From contig NC_092409.1 of assembly GCF_009017415.1 (NCBI RefSeq), positions 5,332,001 to 5,396,000 of the forward strand: DNA of 64,000 nt. Direction: 5' to 3'. This DNA is from Aspergillus flavus (lineage: Eukaryota > Ascomycota > Eurotiomycetes > Eurotiales > Aspergillaceae). Position numbers and translations under genes: made by a program. Each line of letters begins with the position of its first letter. Position 1 is the first letter of the stretch. The notes under the pieces were generated by a model. The model saw only the letters and a program-made list of their open reading frames with translations. It was not told the origin of the DNA and did no database searches. This document shows, one piece after another, positions 20,690 to 33,200 of this stretch.

Positions 20690-22096
20690 GATCGAGGTTA
20701 TTAATGGAACAATAGAATAAAAGATGAGACAAGACTCGAGTCTTACCTTTTCCTACCCCGGTTTCTTTAAAAATAAAAACAAAGCAAAACAGAGTCGAGG
20801 TGAAACTTCCAGACAACAAAGTACTAGGTTTTGGATGACTCCATCCATGATTGCTTTTCCGATCGATCGTTGGTAGGGATCAATGTTCCAGAAGGAGAAA
20901 GAGAAGACTTGACTAGTGACCGACCTAGTAGCATCATAAGTCAATTCTGGTATGTATTCTATTCTGTAACGGAGGTCACTATTAATTTAGGAGGTGCCCG
21001 TGACTACGTATGGAAATACCCGCTGCCTTGCCATCCGTATGGTAGTTGGGGCGGGCTTTCCCATACGGTACGCCGTTCTCCGTACTAGTGATGGTACTAT
21101 TATTTTCCCCTTCCTATTATTATTCGCCCTTTCCCTTCTGATTATTTCTCCCGAGCAGTAAAAGTGATGGAGGCCTTTTGGTACGTGCGATACAAACACA
21201 GATTTCTCTCTTGATACTAACGTTTCGTTCAGGCATTCTGACTTGCCACACGACTTTTTTCTCTTCTTTTCCGAAAGGTAGGTATGGATGTAAAGTCCGC
21301 ATGATGGGGTGGCCGACAACCTCCGGGAACACACATCGAACGACCTATAATACTGAAGTTTATTAACATTCTTTTCTTGGGTCTATGACGGGGCAATTCA
21401 GTTAGGTCCTTCTTACAAGGTATAGTAAACGGTAGTAACCGGAGGACTGCCCTGTAGGTGTATGTATAATGTATATACGACTCAAGTGGTAAAATAAATT
21501 AATCAATCAAACCGTGAAGATGATTCGTATTATAAACCCGGACCCAAATTGGATTAAACATCCTGCGGGCCTGACAACTCCTTGGCCTAGAAAAGGTACC
21601 CTGAACGATACCATACCGCTTCTCCCCACTCACGACTCACTTCTGGCTCTCTCCGCTCGAGGGCCGCCTTACGCTCTCATCCTGCTTTCTTTGGCATCAT
21701 CTCATCTCAGCTTTCCCTCTCTCCTCTTTTTTTCCCTTTCCCCTTCCCCTCTCCGTCCTCCACTTCCCTCCCCTCCGAGACCCAACTCCCAAGGCCAACC
21801 CTTCTGCCATGGGTTTTGGTTACTCAAGAGTTTCGTTTGCTATTCCATATGCAAACTCCCTTCCAAACTCTCCTCTGTCCTCCATTGCTTGATCTATGGC
21901 GTGTTGTTCTGACTCGTCCTCCCGTGTATTCGGCCGCTGACCTGCAGCTCTCACGCTGCTACCCGTCCTTCACCCGGACACCCTCTACCTAGCCCTCCTC
22001 TCAATTCCTCTTCTCCTTTCGATTTTCGATCGTATCCTCTCCCCCGTCCTCTCGTCTTGGTGCCATTTACCTTCCCTACAACCTTCCCGCGACCTC

Positions 22097-24247
22097 ATGC
22101 CGGCTCTTGAGGTGCCAGTGTCCGGGTTGTCTCTGTGTAGAGACAACCCCGGGAGCGATTCCACGGTTAAACCAACGCAGATCATGCGGCTAAACCTAGC
22201 TCAGAACACCCTCGACGAACTGATCCAAACTCTACGGGACGACCAAACAGCTAGGGTCCGCTTGGGGAAACATCCCACTCTCTACTACGGATCCAAATCG
22301 CAATCGTTTCACTCTCATCCCGAGACTCACCGGTCCGAAATCTACAGCAGCAGCTCCAATGACAAAGAAAACTTATATTTTACTGGTGTTCTGAGCCATA
22401 GCTTGGAGGTTCAGAAAGCAAAAGAGGCTACTGCGGCCACGGACCAAGCATTGGCCAACCTCGAACAGAGCTTGAACGCCTTTGAGAGGGGAAAGGAATC
22501 GAAGAAGACCCATATAATTACCAGCATTGATGAGGTGAGGGCTCTTCGAGCGGGTGATAAACGGCAGGCCGCTCTCTTAGCCCGTAAATCCTCGAGTAAG
22601 GTGGAATTGGAAAAGGACCGGTTGCTGAAAAACGCAACCAACCGCTCGGTGTCGTCCAGCCCAGCTCTGGGTGTCTCCCTGTCTCCTACTTCTGCACATC
22701 CTCTTACTCCTACCTCCGCTCCGCTTTCCCAAAACAAAGACCGTGTTCGCCTCGACGCCCTTAAGGTCCCTTTCATTCACCTTCTCGCCGTCCGTGCCGT
22801 ATCTGCCAAGTTTCTTGCTCGCCAGACTCGCTCGTCTATCGAAGACTGTACGGCTTTGGCTCGGAAGTACGGTGCCGAGAACCGAATCAATCCGGAGAAG
22901 TTCGATCTCAAGGACAAAGCATACCGAGAGTTGGATGTATGGAAATTTCCTTATCCATCCCAGGAAGAGCGGCAAGAGGCCATTGAGAATGCTATCTCAG
23001 CATTTGATCGCATGCGGATCTCCCGCACCGACAAGCTATGGCAGATGCTTCTTCCAAAGGAGGAGCGAGGGAAGGGGAAGTGTCTGTCACGACTGAACTT
23101 GCGCACCGGACCTGTCAAGAAGCCGCAGACTCCTCGGATACAAGTACAAAACTCCGACGAGAACGGCAAAGACGGGGACACAACTGGGCCGGATACCGAT
23201 AGGGTCAGTGGAAATGCCTTGACCCCCAAGGCACAGCCCACATCGGCTCCCCGGTCTGGTGCCAATGCACAGAAGAAGCGAATCGGCAACTCTGCAGCGA
23301 AGCAGTCTACTACGAAGGGCAAGAATACGACAAACAGTACCTTGACGGGGCGTGTCACCAAAAAGCCGGAACGGAAGCCAGTGCCCAAGCCAGATGGGAA
23401 GTTCAAATCAGCAGAATTCGTTCATGATTCGGATGAAGATGACACAGACATGCCAGATGTGTCGGCATCGGAACAGCCTCTTTCAGAGAAAACTAAGCCG
23501 CAGCCTAAAGCGCCACCCAAACCGGTCGAGTCGTCTACCCCTCGAGAATCTTCCCATGTGCCGACTCCCAAGATAGACCAGCCGGAGCGCCCTGCACCCA
23601 AGGCCGAACCGTCGCCCCCAAACCCTCCGAAGCCTACTACCTCATCAAAGAGGCCACCATCCTCCCGTCCTCCGGCCCAGAAATCTCCTCAGAAGCCGTC
23701 GCCGCTCGGCTCATCCCCTCCGACCAATGCTTCTGACCTACAGAGTCGCAGTCGTTCTTCGAGTCAGAACAATTCCTCTAGTTCCTCCTCATCACCTTTG
23801 ATTACTCAGATATCCAAACCAAACAAAGCCACGGGCACCTCCAACGTTAAGAAACAGATGAAAGCCAATGGTGTGGTCAAGGCGACTCCGGCGCTCAATC
23901 CCCTCAAGCGCAAGGCAGAACTAGACCGCCCCTCTGCAACTCCCGCCCAGGGACGTACCACGGGGGATTTGGAGCACAAGCGACGACGGGCGGTTAGCAC
24001 ATCGAGTGGTAGCACGGGAAGTGCTTCACCGCCCCTCAGTCGGGAGATTCTTCTCCAGCAGCTGCGAGAGAAATCGCAGCGCTTTAAACACTACTATGCC
24101 AAGTACCGTTCACTCCACGATACAATGGCAGCCCATCCAGATCCACCGAGGGCGGAGTTGGAGAAGTTACGGCGGCAGCATTTTCGACTACAGCAGATGA
24201 AAGAGGAAATCTGGGATGAAGACCGGCGGCTCCGCGAAGGGCTTTAA
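22097..24247 (+). CDS. ELL-type RNA polymerase II elongation factor
   Basis: A single exon encodes 716 residues. ELL proteins raise the elongation rate of RNA polymerase II and act with EAF partners in the nucleus. The N-terminal ELL-like domain includes RVRLGKHPTLYYGSKSQSFH, then a winged-helix-like part near residues 215-310 (DALKVPFIHLLAVRAVSAKF ... DCTALARKYGA ... LKDKAYRELDVWKFPYPSQE). A long Pro/Ser/Lys-rich disordered region follows, from about 335 to 640. The last 65 residues (REKSQRFKHYYAKYRSLHDT ... LEKLRRQHFRLQQMKEEIWD) form a helical hairpin resembling the occludin/ELL domain. The first ATG was chosen because VSGLSL precedes the conserved segment. Assignment rests on my recall of the family pattern; a profile search would settle it. 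A strong hairpin lies just after the start codon. Confidence 0.7.
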   Translation: MPALEVPVSGLSLCRDNPGSDSTVKPTQIMRLNLAQNTLDELIQTLRDDQTARVRLGKHPTLYYGSKSQSFHSHPETHRSEIYSSSSNDKENLYFTGVLSHSLEVQKAKEATAATDQALANLEQSLNAFERGKESKKTHIITSIDEVRALRAGDKRQAALLARKSSSKVELEKDRLLKNATNRSVSSSPALGVSLSPTSAHPLTPTSAPLSQNKDRVRLDALKVPFIHLLAVRAVSAKFLARQTRSSIEDCTALARKYGAENRINPEKFDLKDKAYRELDVWKFPYPSQEERQEAIENAISAFDRMRISRTDKLWQMLLPKEERGKGKCLSRLNLRTGPVKKPQTPRIQVQNSDENGKDGDTTGPDTDRVSGNALTPKAQPTSAPRSGANAQKKRIGNSAAKQSTTKGKNTTNSTLTGRVTKKPERKPVPKPDGKFKSAEFVHDSDEDDTDMPDVSASEQPLSEKTKPQPKAPPKPVESSTPRESSHVPTPKIDQPERPAPKAEPSPPNPPKPTTSSKRPPSSRPPAQKSPQKPSPLGSSPPTNASDLQSRSRSSSQNNSSSSSSSPLITQISKPNKATGTSNVKKQMKANGVVKATPALNPLKRKAELDRPSATPAQGRTTGDLEHKRRRAVSTSSGSTGSASPPLSREILLQQLREKSQRFKHYYAKYRSLHDTMAAHPDPPRAELEKLRRQHFRLQQMKEEIWDEDRRLREGL

Positions 24248-25512
24248 ACGACTACTCCGTTAGACGAAATCGGTACGGGGATGTGCTATTTAATTTCCTA
24301 TGTGACACTGTTAGATCCGGGTTGTTCACGGAACGGATCACCCGTTTATATTCTTGGATGTTTATGTTATTCATCTCTTTTTCTTTATCGCATCAGAAAT
24401 CTTCTAGCATGACGAGGCAATGTTCTGAGTTTGCTTCGAGGCGTTCATGGTCTGTTTTCATATCACACACTCATGTCTGGTGACTGCATTTTGCGTTTGT
24501 GATTGTCTTCCCAGTGCAGCAAAAAACACATGCATGTAATACAATACATAGAGATCTGTCATGAAGTAAGGTAATACTACATCATCTGTAAGGAGGCTCT
24601 CACGCAGCCTCAACGGAATTCAATGTATGATTTGGCGTTTAAGTTCATGCGCCAGTCCTTTTTCCATCACAATGTTGCTCTATTGCCGTCATTGGTATCG
24701 CCGGTAGTTCGCACGTTAAGGCGTTTGCCTGACTGATTGGAAATCCCACTCCCCTCCCGGAGGAAAAGTTAGCCAGCCAGGGGCAGTCACGATCCCCTCT
24801 TGTGGCTGACTAGCCACTCTTATCTCCTCAGTTATTGACACCCCACCAACGATTTGTAGGGATCATCCAGGTAAAGAGGACATTCTATCTATAATCCTAG
24901 AGAACACTTGGAGCCCCCACCCCCTCTTCCACAAGACGGATTTCCAATAAAGGCGAACCTGACGACGACGCCTTCTTTTTTTTACCCCGGATCAACCGCA
25001 ATGATGAGCCCGCTAGGCTACTCTGGTACTAGTCTCCACTGAACCAAGGCCCGCACGTGGCTCGCCGATTGTTCGGATTCCGTAACGATACAATTGTAAT
25101 TACCGTAATTCAGTGACGAGGACGACGTCCGACGACGTCATTCTTCGTGGTTAATTCGGTCGCTAATCCTAACGGGGCTTAGGTCCGTTTCTGCCCGGCG
25201 GTCTGAAGCTTTGGAAATGAACGGGCGATAGAATCATTATCTTGTGTTCTAGCCCATTGTCCATCAGGCCGAGGCAGCAATAGCATGGCTGCGTTGGTCT
25301 TGTTGCTTTGAAACGGAAGACTAGATCTGGGCGATGCCATTGCGCATTCAAAATTGATTGTTATCAATTACTGTCGGTGACCAGGAGCTTGTTGCAGACA
25401 GCTTGAAAAAGAAACCTTCCTTTATTTGACTGCAATTGGGATCGCATCAGCTCATCTACTCTATTGGAGCTTATCAATTATCTCTGTATTCTTCGTTTGT
25501 ACCACTTCGACC
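24248..25512. promoter_or_regulatory. Spacer with tandem GACGACGTC
   Basis: This holds the ELL 3' region and the promoter of the DUF155 gene. GACGACGTC occurs twice, at 25121 and 25131, the second followed by A to give an ACGTCA CRE half site about 375 bases before the start codon. No coding region was seen. Confidence 0.4.
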
Positions 25513-27700
25513 ATGACCCCCGCAAGAGGACGTGTGCCTGGCCAAAGGAGCCCGCATGTGTTGGTACGTACTGAGATGCTACACTTGACCGCATGTTGCG
25601 GATTACCTTGTATACATGCCTTTGCAATTTTACTCACCTGGTGTTGATCTCAGGTAACCGACTCGCGCGAGCAGCAAACTTCTGCTCAACCTCGCCGTCG
25701 TCGTTCTCCATCTACACGCTTCATCACAGTCGACAATGTGCTCCAGTATACATCGGATATTCCCTCAATGCAACAACGTCATCCACCCCAGCCTTCGCGA
25801 GCCCGTCCGCGGTCGCGTATTGCATCCGCAACGGGTGGCTTAATTGGCGCAGGGACGGCAGGTGCATCCGGCGGTGGCACCAGCGCAGCAAGTACTGCGG
25901 CAACGATGGGCCGTCTCGCAGCTCAGCCCCGTTTACCCCCTCGGTCGACGAAAGTGAGTGAGAAATTGGTTCTTCTTCCTGAGTCGGACGAAGTCGATAA
26001 TAAGCTGTCAGAAGATGAGGAGGAGGAAGATGTTGACGAGGAGGCTGTGGATGAGGAGCTGGTTCAGAGACTGGCGAGGGACAAAAACCTCGATGCCGAA
26101 ATCGTAAGGCAACGACTATTGACACAGAAGAGGCTTGGTGGCGACTTTGGCGTCGACAATGACATTGCGCCCCTGCTGGCAGAGGAGGAGTTATTGCGCC
26201 GCCGGAAGGTCGCGCCGGAGAAGGCTAAAAGTTATGCAGAGCGGTTACCGAAGGCTCGTCGTGCGGAAAAGCTGGCTCGTGTGACTGCCTATTGTACTGC
26301 ACAGGCTTATAAGATGAGTTCCCTCGCGACGTTTGTCAAGGAAAGACATGGAGGAAAGACGAAGCTCTACGACGATTGCCTGTATACCGCGTACCATTTG
26401 CCGTTATTACCCGGTCATGGGGGTTACAGGCTCAGAAGTAGTCCGGTTGTGAAGAAGCCTGGTGGAAAATCTCTTCTAGATGAAGAAATTGAGCGGAATG
26501 AGCTTCGTGATCACCATGAAGACTACATGCCGGAAGCAGAGGAGCATTCGGTTCTCGGAGGCCGTGGCGAGCATGGCTCACAACACAGTGATAGCGAGAC
26601 GCCTGGGCACGACCAGGAGGGCTATCATGAAGGCTCAGGGACGAGGGCCGAAGCTACTGATGGCACAGCTTATGAGCATCATAGCCAAGCGCCCGTTGGT
26701 CCACCGGAGCCTACCCGATTGCTATACAACGTGGCCGAGATGTTTGTTTTCAGTTATGGCGTGGTAGTGTTCTGGAACTTCACGGACAGGCAAGAGAAGG
26801 ATCTCCTCGCCGATCTTGCGTTTGCGACGTCGTCCGTGACTGGAACTCCCATTCCGCTGGCTACTATGCCTTTGCAGGAAGAGGATTTCGAAACGGAGGA
26901 ATTCCACTTTGAATATTCGACTGAAATCTCTCGCCCCCGCGTATACAACGACATGATTACACTACGAAGCGGTGACCACATGATAAAATTGGCTATCAGT
27001 CATGGCATCGCCCAGAGTACCAAGCTCTGCTTCTTCGAAGAAGTCATGGCCAGACAAATGGCCGAAGCAAAGGACATACCACGTAGGCTCGCCATGACCG
27101 GCAAACTGGGCATGAAACGGGAAGAAGTGTTCAGAATTCTGGGAAGCTTATTCAAAAGCAGAGTAGAGGTCAATCTCTGTAAGTTATCCCGCAACCTACA
27201 TACTCAAGATCCCACCACTTACCACCAACAAACAGCCTCCAACATGCTAGACGTCCCCAACTTCTTCTGGGAAAGTGAACCAACCTTATACCCACTGTAC
27301 ATCGCTGTCCGCGAATACCTCGAAATCAAGCCACGAATCCAGGTCCTGAACGAACGTTGCCGTGTCTTCCTCGACCTCGCCGAAATCCTCTCAGACTCAA
27401 TAGCCGACAGCAAGACGTCCCGTAAGTACCCATATTCTACTCTCTCCAAACAAACAACTAACCCTCCAAGACCAAACCTGGATCATCATCGTCCTAATCA
27501 TCATCTCCATTCTCGTCACCACCTCCGAAGTCTTCCTCCGATTCGGCCTCCTCTCCTCCGGCAAAGGCGCCTCATCCACCTCCTTCGCCGCAGCCCTCTT
27601 CTCGCGAGCCCTAAACCCGACTTCCCCGTCTTGTTCTTGTCCAGTCCCTGTCCCGAACACAGGCTTAAACACAACAGCAATGGGCCTGTTAAATTCATAA
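25513..27700 (+). CDS. DUF155/RMD family membrane protein
   Basis: Four exons (25513-25563, 25654-27178, 27236-27421, 27471-27700) encode 663 residues. Splice phases fit throughout, and the start exon MTPARGRVPGQRSPHVL precedes a basic, disordered N terminus. An acidic stretch (DEVDNKLSEDEEEEDVDEEA) follows. The conserved DUF155 region begins near TRLLYNVAEMFVFSYGVVVF and includes FWNFTDRQEKDLLADL, FEYSTEISRPRVYNDMITL, SHGIAQSTKLCFFEEVMARQ, and NMLDVPNFFWESEPTLYPLY. The family ends in a coiled region (IQVLNERCRVFLDLAEILSD) and a membrane helix (TWIIIVLIIISILVTTSEVF), both present. The yeast relatives are Rmd1 and Rmd8, and human RMND1 is a mitochondrial member. The size and long N terminus fit the Rmd8/Sif-like subgroup. 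The biochemical function is not known to me. Confidence 0.88.
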
Positions 27701-28814
27701 TTATACCTTTCCCTTGGTCATAGTTAAATCAGGTTCCTATAATCATCTTTATTCCCTTGTTCTCTCACTCCTTGTCTATTGATGATGTACATACATAGTA
27801 ATAATGCAGGGTATTGCTACTCTTAGTCTTCATGGAAAATAAATAAGTTAAAATCCTCAAAAGTATAATCCGAAGCATAATTACAATCCTTAAGAACCAA
27901 TTCAAGGGTTTCACTAGAGTGAATGAAAGAGATCGGATACGAAGAATGGTTCTTTTAGTTTGACCCAACACATCCATTCTACCCATTGTAATTTGGTTGG
28001 CTGTATGAACTCCATGTCGTGTCTGTACTACATACCGGTCTCAACTCTAGAAATCTCAACTAGATATTTGGAGGGAAACAGGTATTTTCAAGTTCCCAAG
28101 ACACACGAAACCGAACTATGGTATCATATTAAGCGAATATTCTTTCTCTATATCATACAGTAGGTGAACCATTTACAATGATGTGAGTATGGAGACAAAG
28201 GAGCAAGAGGAAAAAATGAAGACACAAGGGTACGGCGGATATTAAATGGATGAGGTATAATGTGACAAGGGGATAAGGAGACAGATGATAATGCAAAATA
28301 AAAAAAAAATAATGAATAACATGGTATATGATACCAGAACCCCGCGACCAAAGCAGACCAGACCAGAATATCCCAGTTCCCAAAAAAAAAAAACCCCGTC
28401 CAACCTAGCCCTGAACCATTCCCACCTCTCTATTTATTTATTTTGTGTTCGTTCGAGTCATATCGCACATTAGGAGAAACAAATAGAGAGCAGAAGCAAA
28501 ACACGGGAATCAAATCAGCTAAGCCCGGACTCCTTCCAGTGCGCTTACACCTTCAAACGGAATGCTAAGAGAATAACATCTCGGATATCCACAACGATGT
28601 ATGACAAAGGGAATCGAAACAAAATCAAAGGGAGAAACACGATATGCTGTTATGCAAGGCCTGTAATGAAGAACAAAGGAAAATAATGCCAGTACAAAGG
28701 AAAAGATATGCTAATGTCAGACTCATCGTTTGAGTTTGGACACTGCGTAATGTTTCTGGTTCTAGACCAGATCTCTATGTCCCAATATCAGAGGTCCTGC
28801 CGATCATTGAGACT
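27701..28814. other. Spacer between convergent genes
   Basis: This holds the 3' regions of the DUF155 gene (+) and the C2H2 gene (minus). It is AT rich with short A runs near 28300 and 28382. No gene was recognised. Confidence 0.4.
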
Positions 28815-30263
<1,449 letters not shown>

Positions 30264-33200
30264 GACCCGACCCAGCGGGGAGCTGAGGGACGGTAGTCAA
30301 GGACAAATCAAAGCTACCCTGCGGTAGTCCCTCTGAGATGTAGCCGTAGGATAATCTCCACGGCGTACCTTCCAGTCTCAAGGCAATTCAATCCCACCAA
30401 ATTGTGAGATCAGCTACTGAGAGGTGCTGACGGTGCGACACGCGAGGTGCACTTTACGGTCGACAATGGGGCAGCTGTGGCTTGCGTACGGCGTAAGTGC
30501 CAGACAATAAAACTATGTAAGATAAGATCGGGGTCAGGTTCATCGTTTCGACAGTCAAAATTAATGCAGTTAATCCGGAAGCATTGCCGAAGGTAAACTC
30601 GCTTGCGCCAAAAAACAAGCAATAAAATAGTAGACTCACCTCGTTGGGTCTGCCGAAAAATTTACCACCGCGGGCGAGGTTTCCAAACTTTCGCAACCAA
30701 GAATGTGAGCAACGAAGGCAGGGGTAACTTCGGGCTCTGATATAGTTTCAATCCCGAAAAATAAACAATCGAAGGACAGTTTCACTCCTAGCAGAGGACT
30801 GGGCTTCTAAAATTTCTCGACCTTCCTGCCGGACTCCGGGGCGTGATGCTCACTGCAATCTCCACAGGTCGGTTCAGAAATCACAGACGGACTGAGACAC
30901 GATGTAAGCCTCGTCGGACAGCCGCAGGAAGATGTTATTTTCTGGGGCAATAGCGGGTGCTACTCGACAGGGAAATCGGAATCTCGACTAGATTCTTGAA
31001 CTTTCAAAGATCGCAAGATCACACTAATCTCTGGGACAAATCCACCGCCACACGACCTCGGGAATTGTAAAGAGAAATATTCGGATGTCTGGGAAAATGT
31101 CGCCGACGGGTAATTTTAACGTTTTTGTACTCTTCAAAGGCAGGATCCGTTCTCGAAGGGCGCAAAGAGCGATCAATTCGCGACAGGGAACGAAGCAGGT
31201 CGGCGTTTCCTATTTAGGAAGTACAACCATGTTAGCAAGTTTCGCTTTGGACGAGCGATCATGCCAGGCTCCTATTATCAGGTGTGAAGCTGCAAGCCCT
31301 CTGCTAAGATGTGGATGGACACTGAGCAGATCCGATGAACTTGCTCACTCAGCGACAACGCCATGAGTTTGATTTCCGAAGTATCTTGACTCTCGCAACA
31401 AGCCACTGCAAAAGCGACTATACGCATTCACCAAGGAAGAAAAAGTGGGACAGTATAGGCATCATTCATCTGCGTCATCGGGACCAACCAGCGGGGAAAC
31501 TGCGGTGCAAAGAACGAACTTCATGTATATGACGAAAGCACTTACAGAAAGAAGTCGTTGAGGAAGTATGCGCTATTTGGACGGAAGACTTCACGACGCA
31601 GTAGGATAAAAGAGCGCGTGGAGTTCAAGTCAAATAGAAAAATTTGGGGTTGAGGTTTGGCGGCTCGATTGGGCTTCCAATGGCGGAGGGGGTGGAAAAC
31701 AGTAGATGAACGCTCCGGTTGGATAACGCCTCACGGACTTTATTTAAACAGAGGGGGAGGGGGGGAAAAGAGAATAATAAAAAGATATCGAGAAGTGGTT
31801 TATACCCCTTATCCAGTGGGATGAGAATATTATAAGAATAAATAAATAAAAAAAGAGACAAATTAAAAAAAGGATGGGCGAGAAAAGAAAATAGAAAATA
31901 AAAAAAATAAAATAGGGAAAAAAAAAGGATGATGATGATATTGAGGGAATAAAAAAAAAGTGTTCGGAGGTTTTGGAGAAGGTGACGGGAGATGAAGTAA
32001 AATGACGGTCTCGGTATTATTGGTATTAAGGTAGATAATATGTCGTAGTAAGGGAGGGAAAAAAAACTTAACGGTTCCAAAAACACAAGATAAAAATAAA
32101 CAAGTAGTTGAAGTCACTTTCTTACAACCTTTGCTTCTCTTGTAAAAAGAAAAAGGATTCCTCCTCAAAGCCACACCGTACGACTGGTGCCTCTTTTATT
32201 ATGGTTTGGGTAAGTTGGCCATGAAATTAAATGGGTATTATTATTAGTACTATGATTATTATTATTATTATTCTATTATTTGATTTATTACTGAGTACTA
32301 GTCAGGACTTCGCGGCCTAGTGTACGGAGACTACTACAGCTTCGCACGTTTCCACTAAAACCCCCAAGTGGCTCCAGTCGAACCCGACCGAACGAAAGCT
32401 CGAAGGTCACCTTCAGGCTTCAGCGCGCTTCCGGCTCCACAACGTGGCTTTCCCCGTCTCTCTGGCCGTGCGAGCATCGCTCTTGCGGTGGATACGGCTT
32501 GGTGCCGATCTGAATGAATAATAATTTATTCTATTTTCTGCTCTAGAGTGCGAGTATGGGAGATACTTACCTACCTACGCCCAGTGCTGAAGAACGCCGC
32601 CTATTTGTTTGGTTCGGCCGAAGAGCCCAAAAGCATCATCACAGCTTTCATACTGCATAACGCAAGAAGGTCGGGGACCAATCACATCGGGACTGGAAGC
32701 CATCGCCAGGAACCAACCGAGATGAAAAGCGCGTGCTCCTTTTAGAAGCTTACTTTTTATTTCCCTTACCCTGCCCTACCCCAGAACCTTTCAAGGGGTC
32801 CATAATCATTCGATTCCAAAGACCAAAAAGTTAACCCAACTTTTTGAAGTGACCAGTGTGTGCTGTCATGCACCTCGCAGCTATCGTGCGACCATTAGCT
32901 GCAAATGCCTGCTTACTTCGCACCTATCACATTGTGAGAGCGTCAAGATCGTCAGTGCATATCTCCTACAGCGTGGTCTTGTTATACAATTGCTTTCAAG
33001 GAGGCCACCGTTGGAAAATCCTTCCTAATTTGTCGGACACGGAAATCGAAGTGACGGCAGAAAACGAAAAAAGAAAAAAAAAAAAAAAAAAAGAAAAGAA
33101 AAAGAAAAAGAAAATTGAAATTTCTAATGCAAAAGACAGGGCAGCCTACATCAGTCGACATCTGCTCTCTTCTCCTTGACGAAATTTCAGGGCGGGAGGT

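Larger units (their letters stand above)
16115..22096. other. 6-kb gene-poor spacer before ELL
   Basis: No convincing gene is seen in 6 kb. It contains a poly-C run (17495-17515), a poly-T (near 17650), ATT-rich and TACA-rich microsatellites (17680-17820), TACGGAGTAC (17863-17872) and a poly-A (20667-20689). A long pyrimidine-rich stretch from about 21690 to 22080 is probably the ELL core promoter and leader. Open frames here are short and of low complexity. Confidence 0.4.

Noticed and set aside
21514..21912. 132-codon frame before ELL
   Set aside because: It is a translation of the pyrimidine-rich promoter and leader (Leu/Ser/Pro runs).
31625..32174. Two long minus-strand frames rich in Phe, Leu and Tyr
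   Set aside because: They are translations of the polypurine tract and have no start context or family pattern.
32856..33179. 107-codon frame with a poly-Lys stretch
   Set aside because: The Lys run is simply an A-rich purine tract and the rest has no protein-like pattern.
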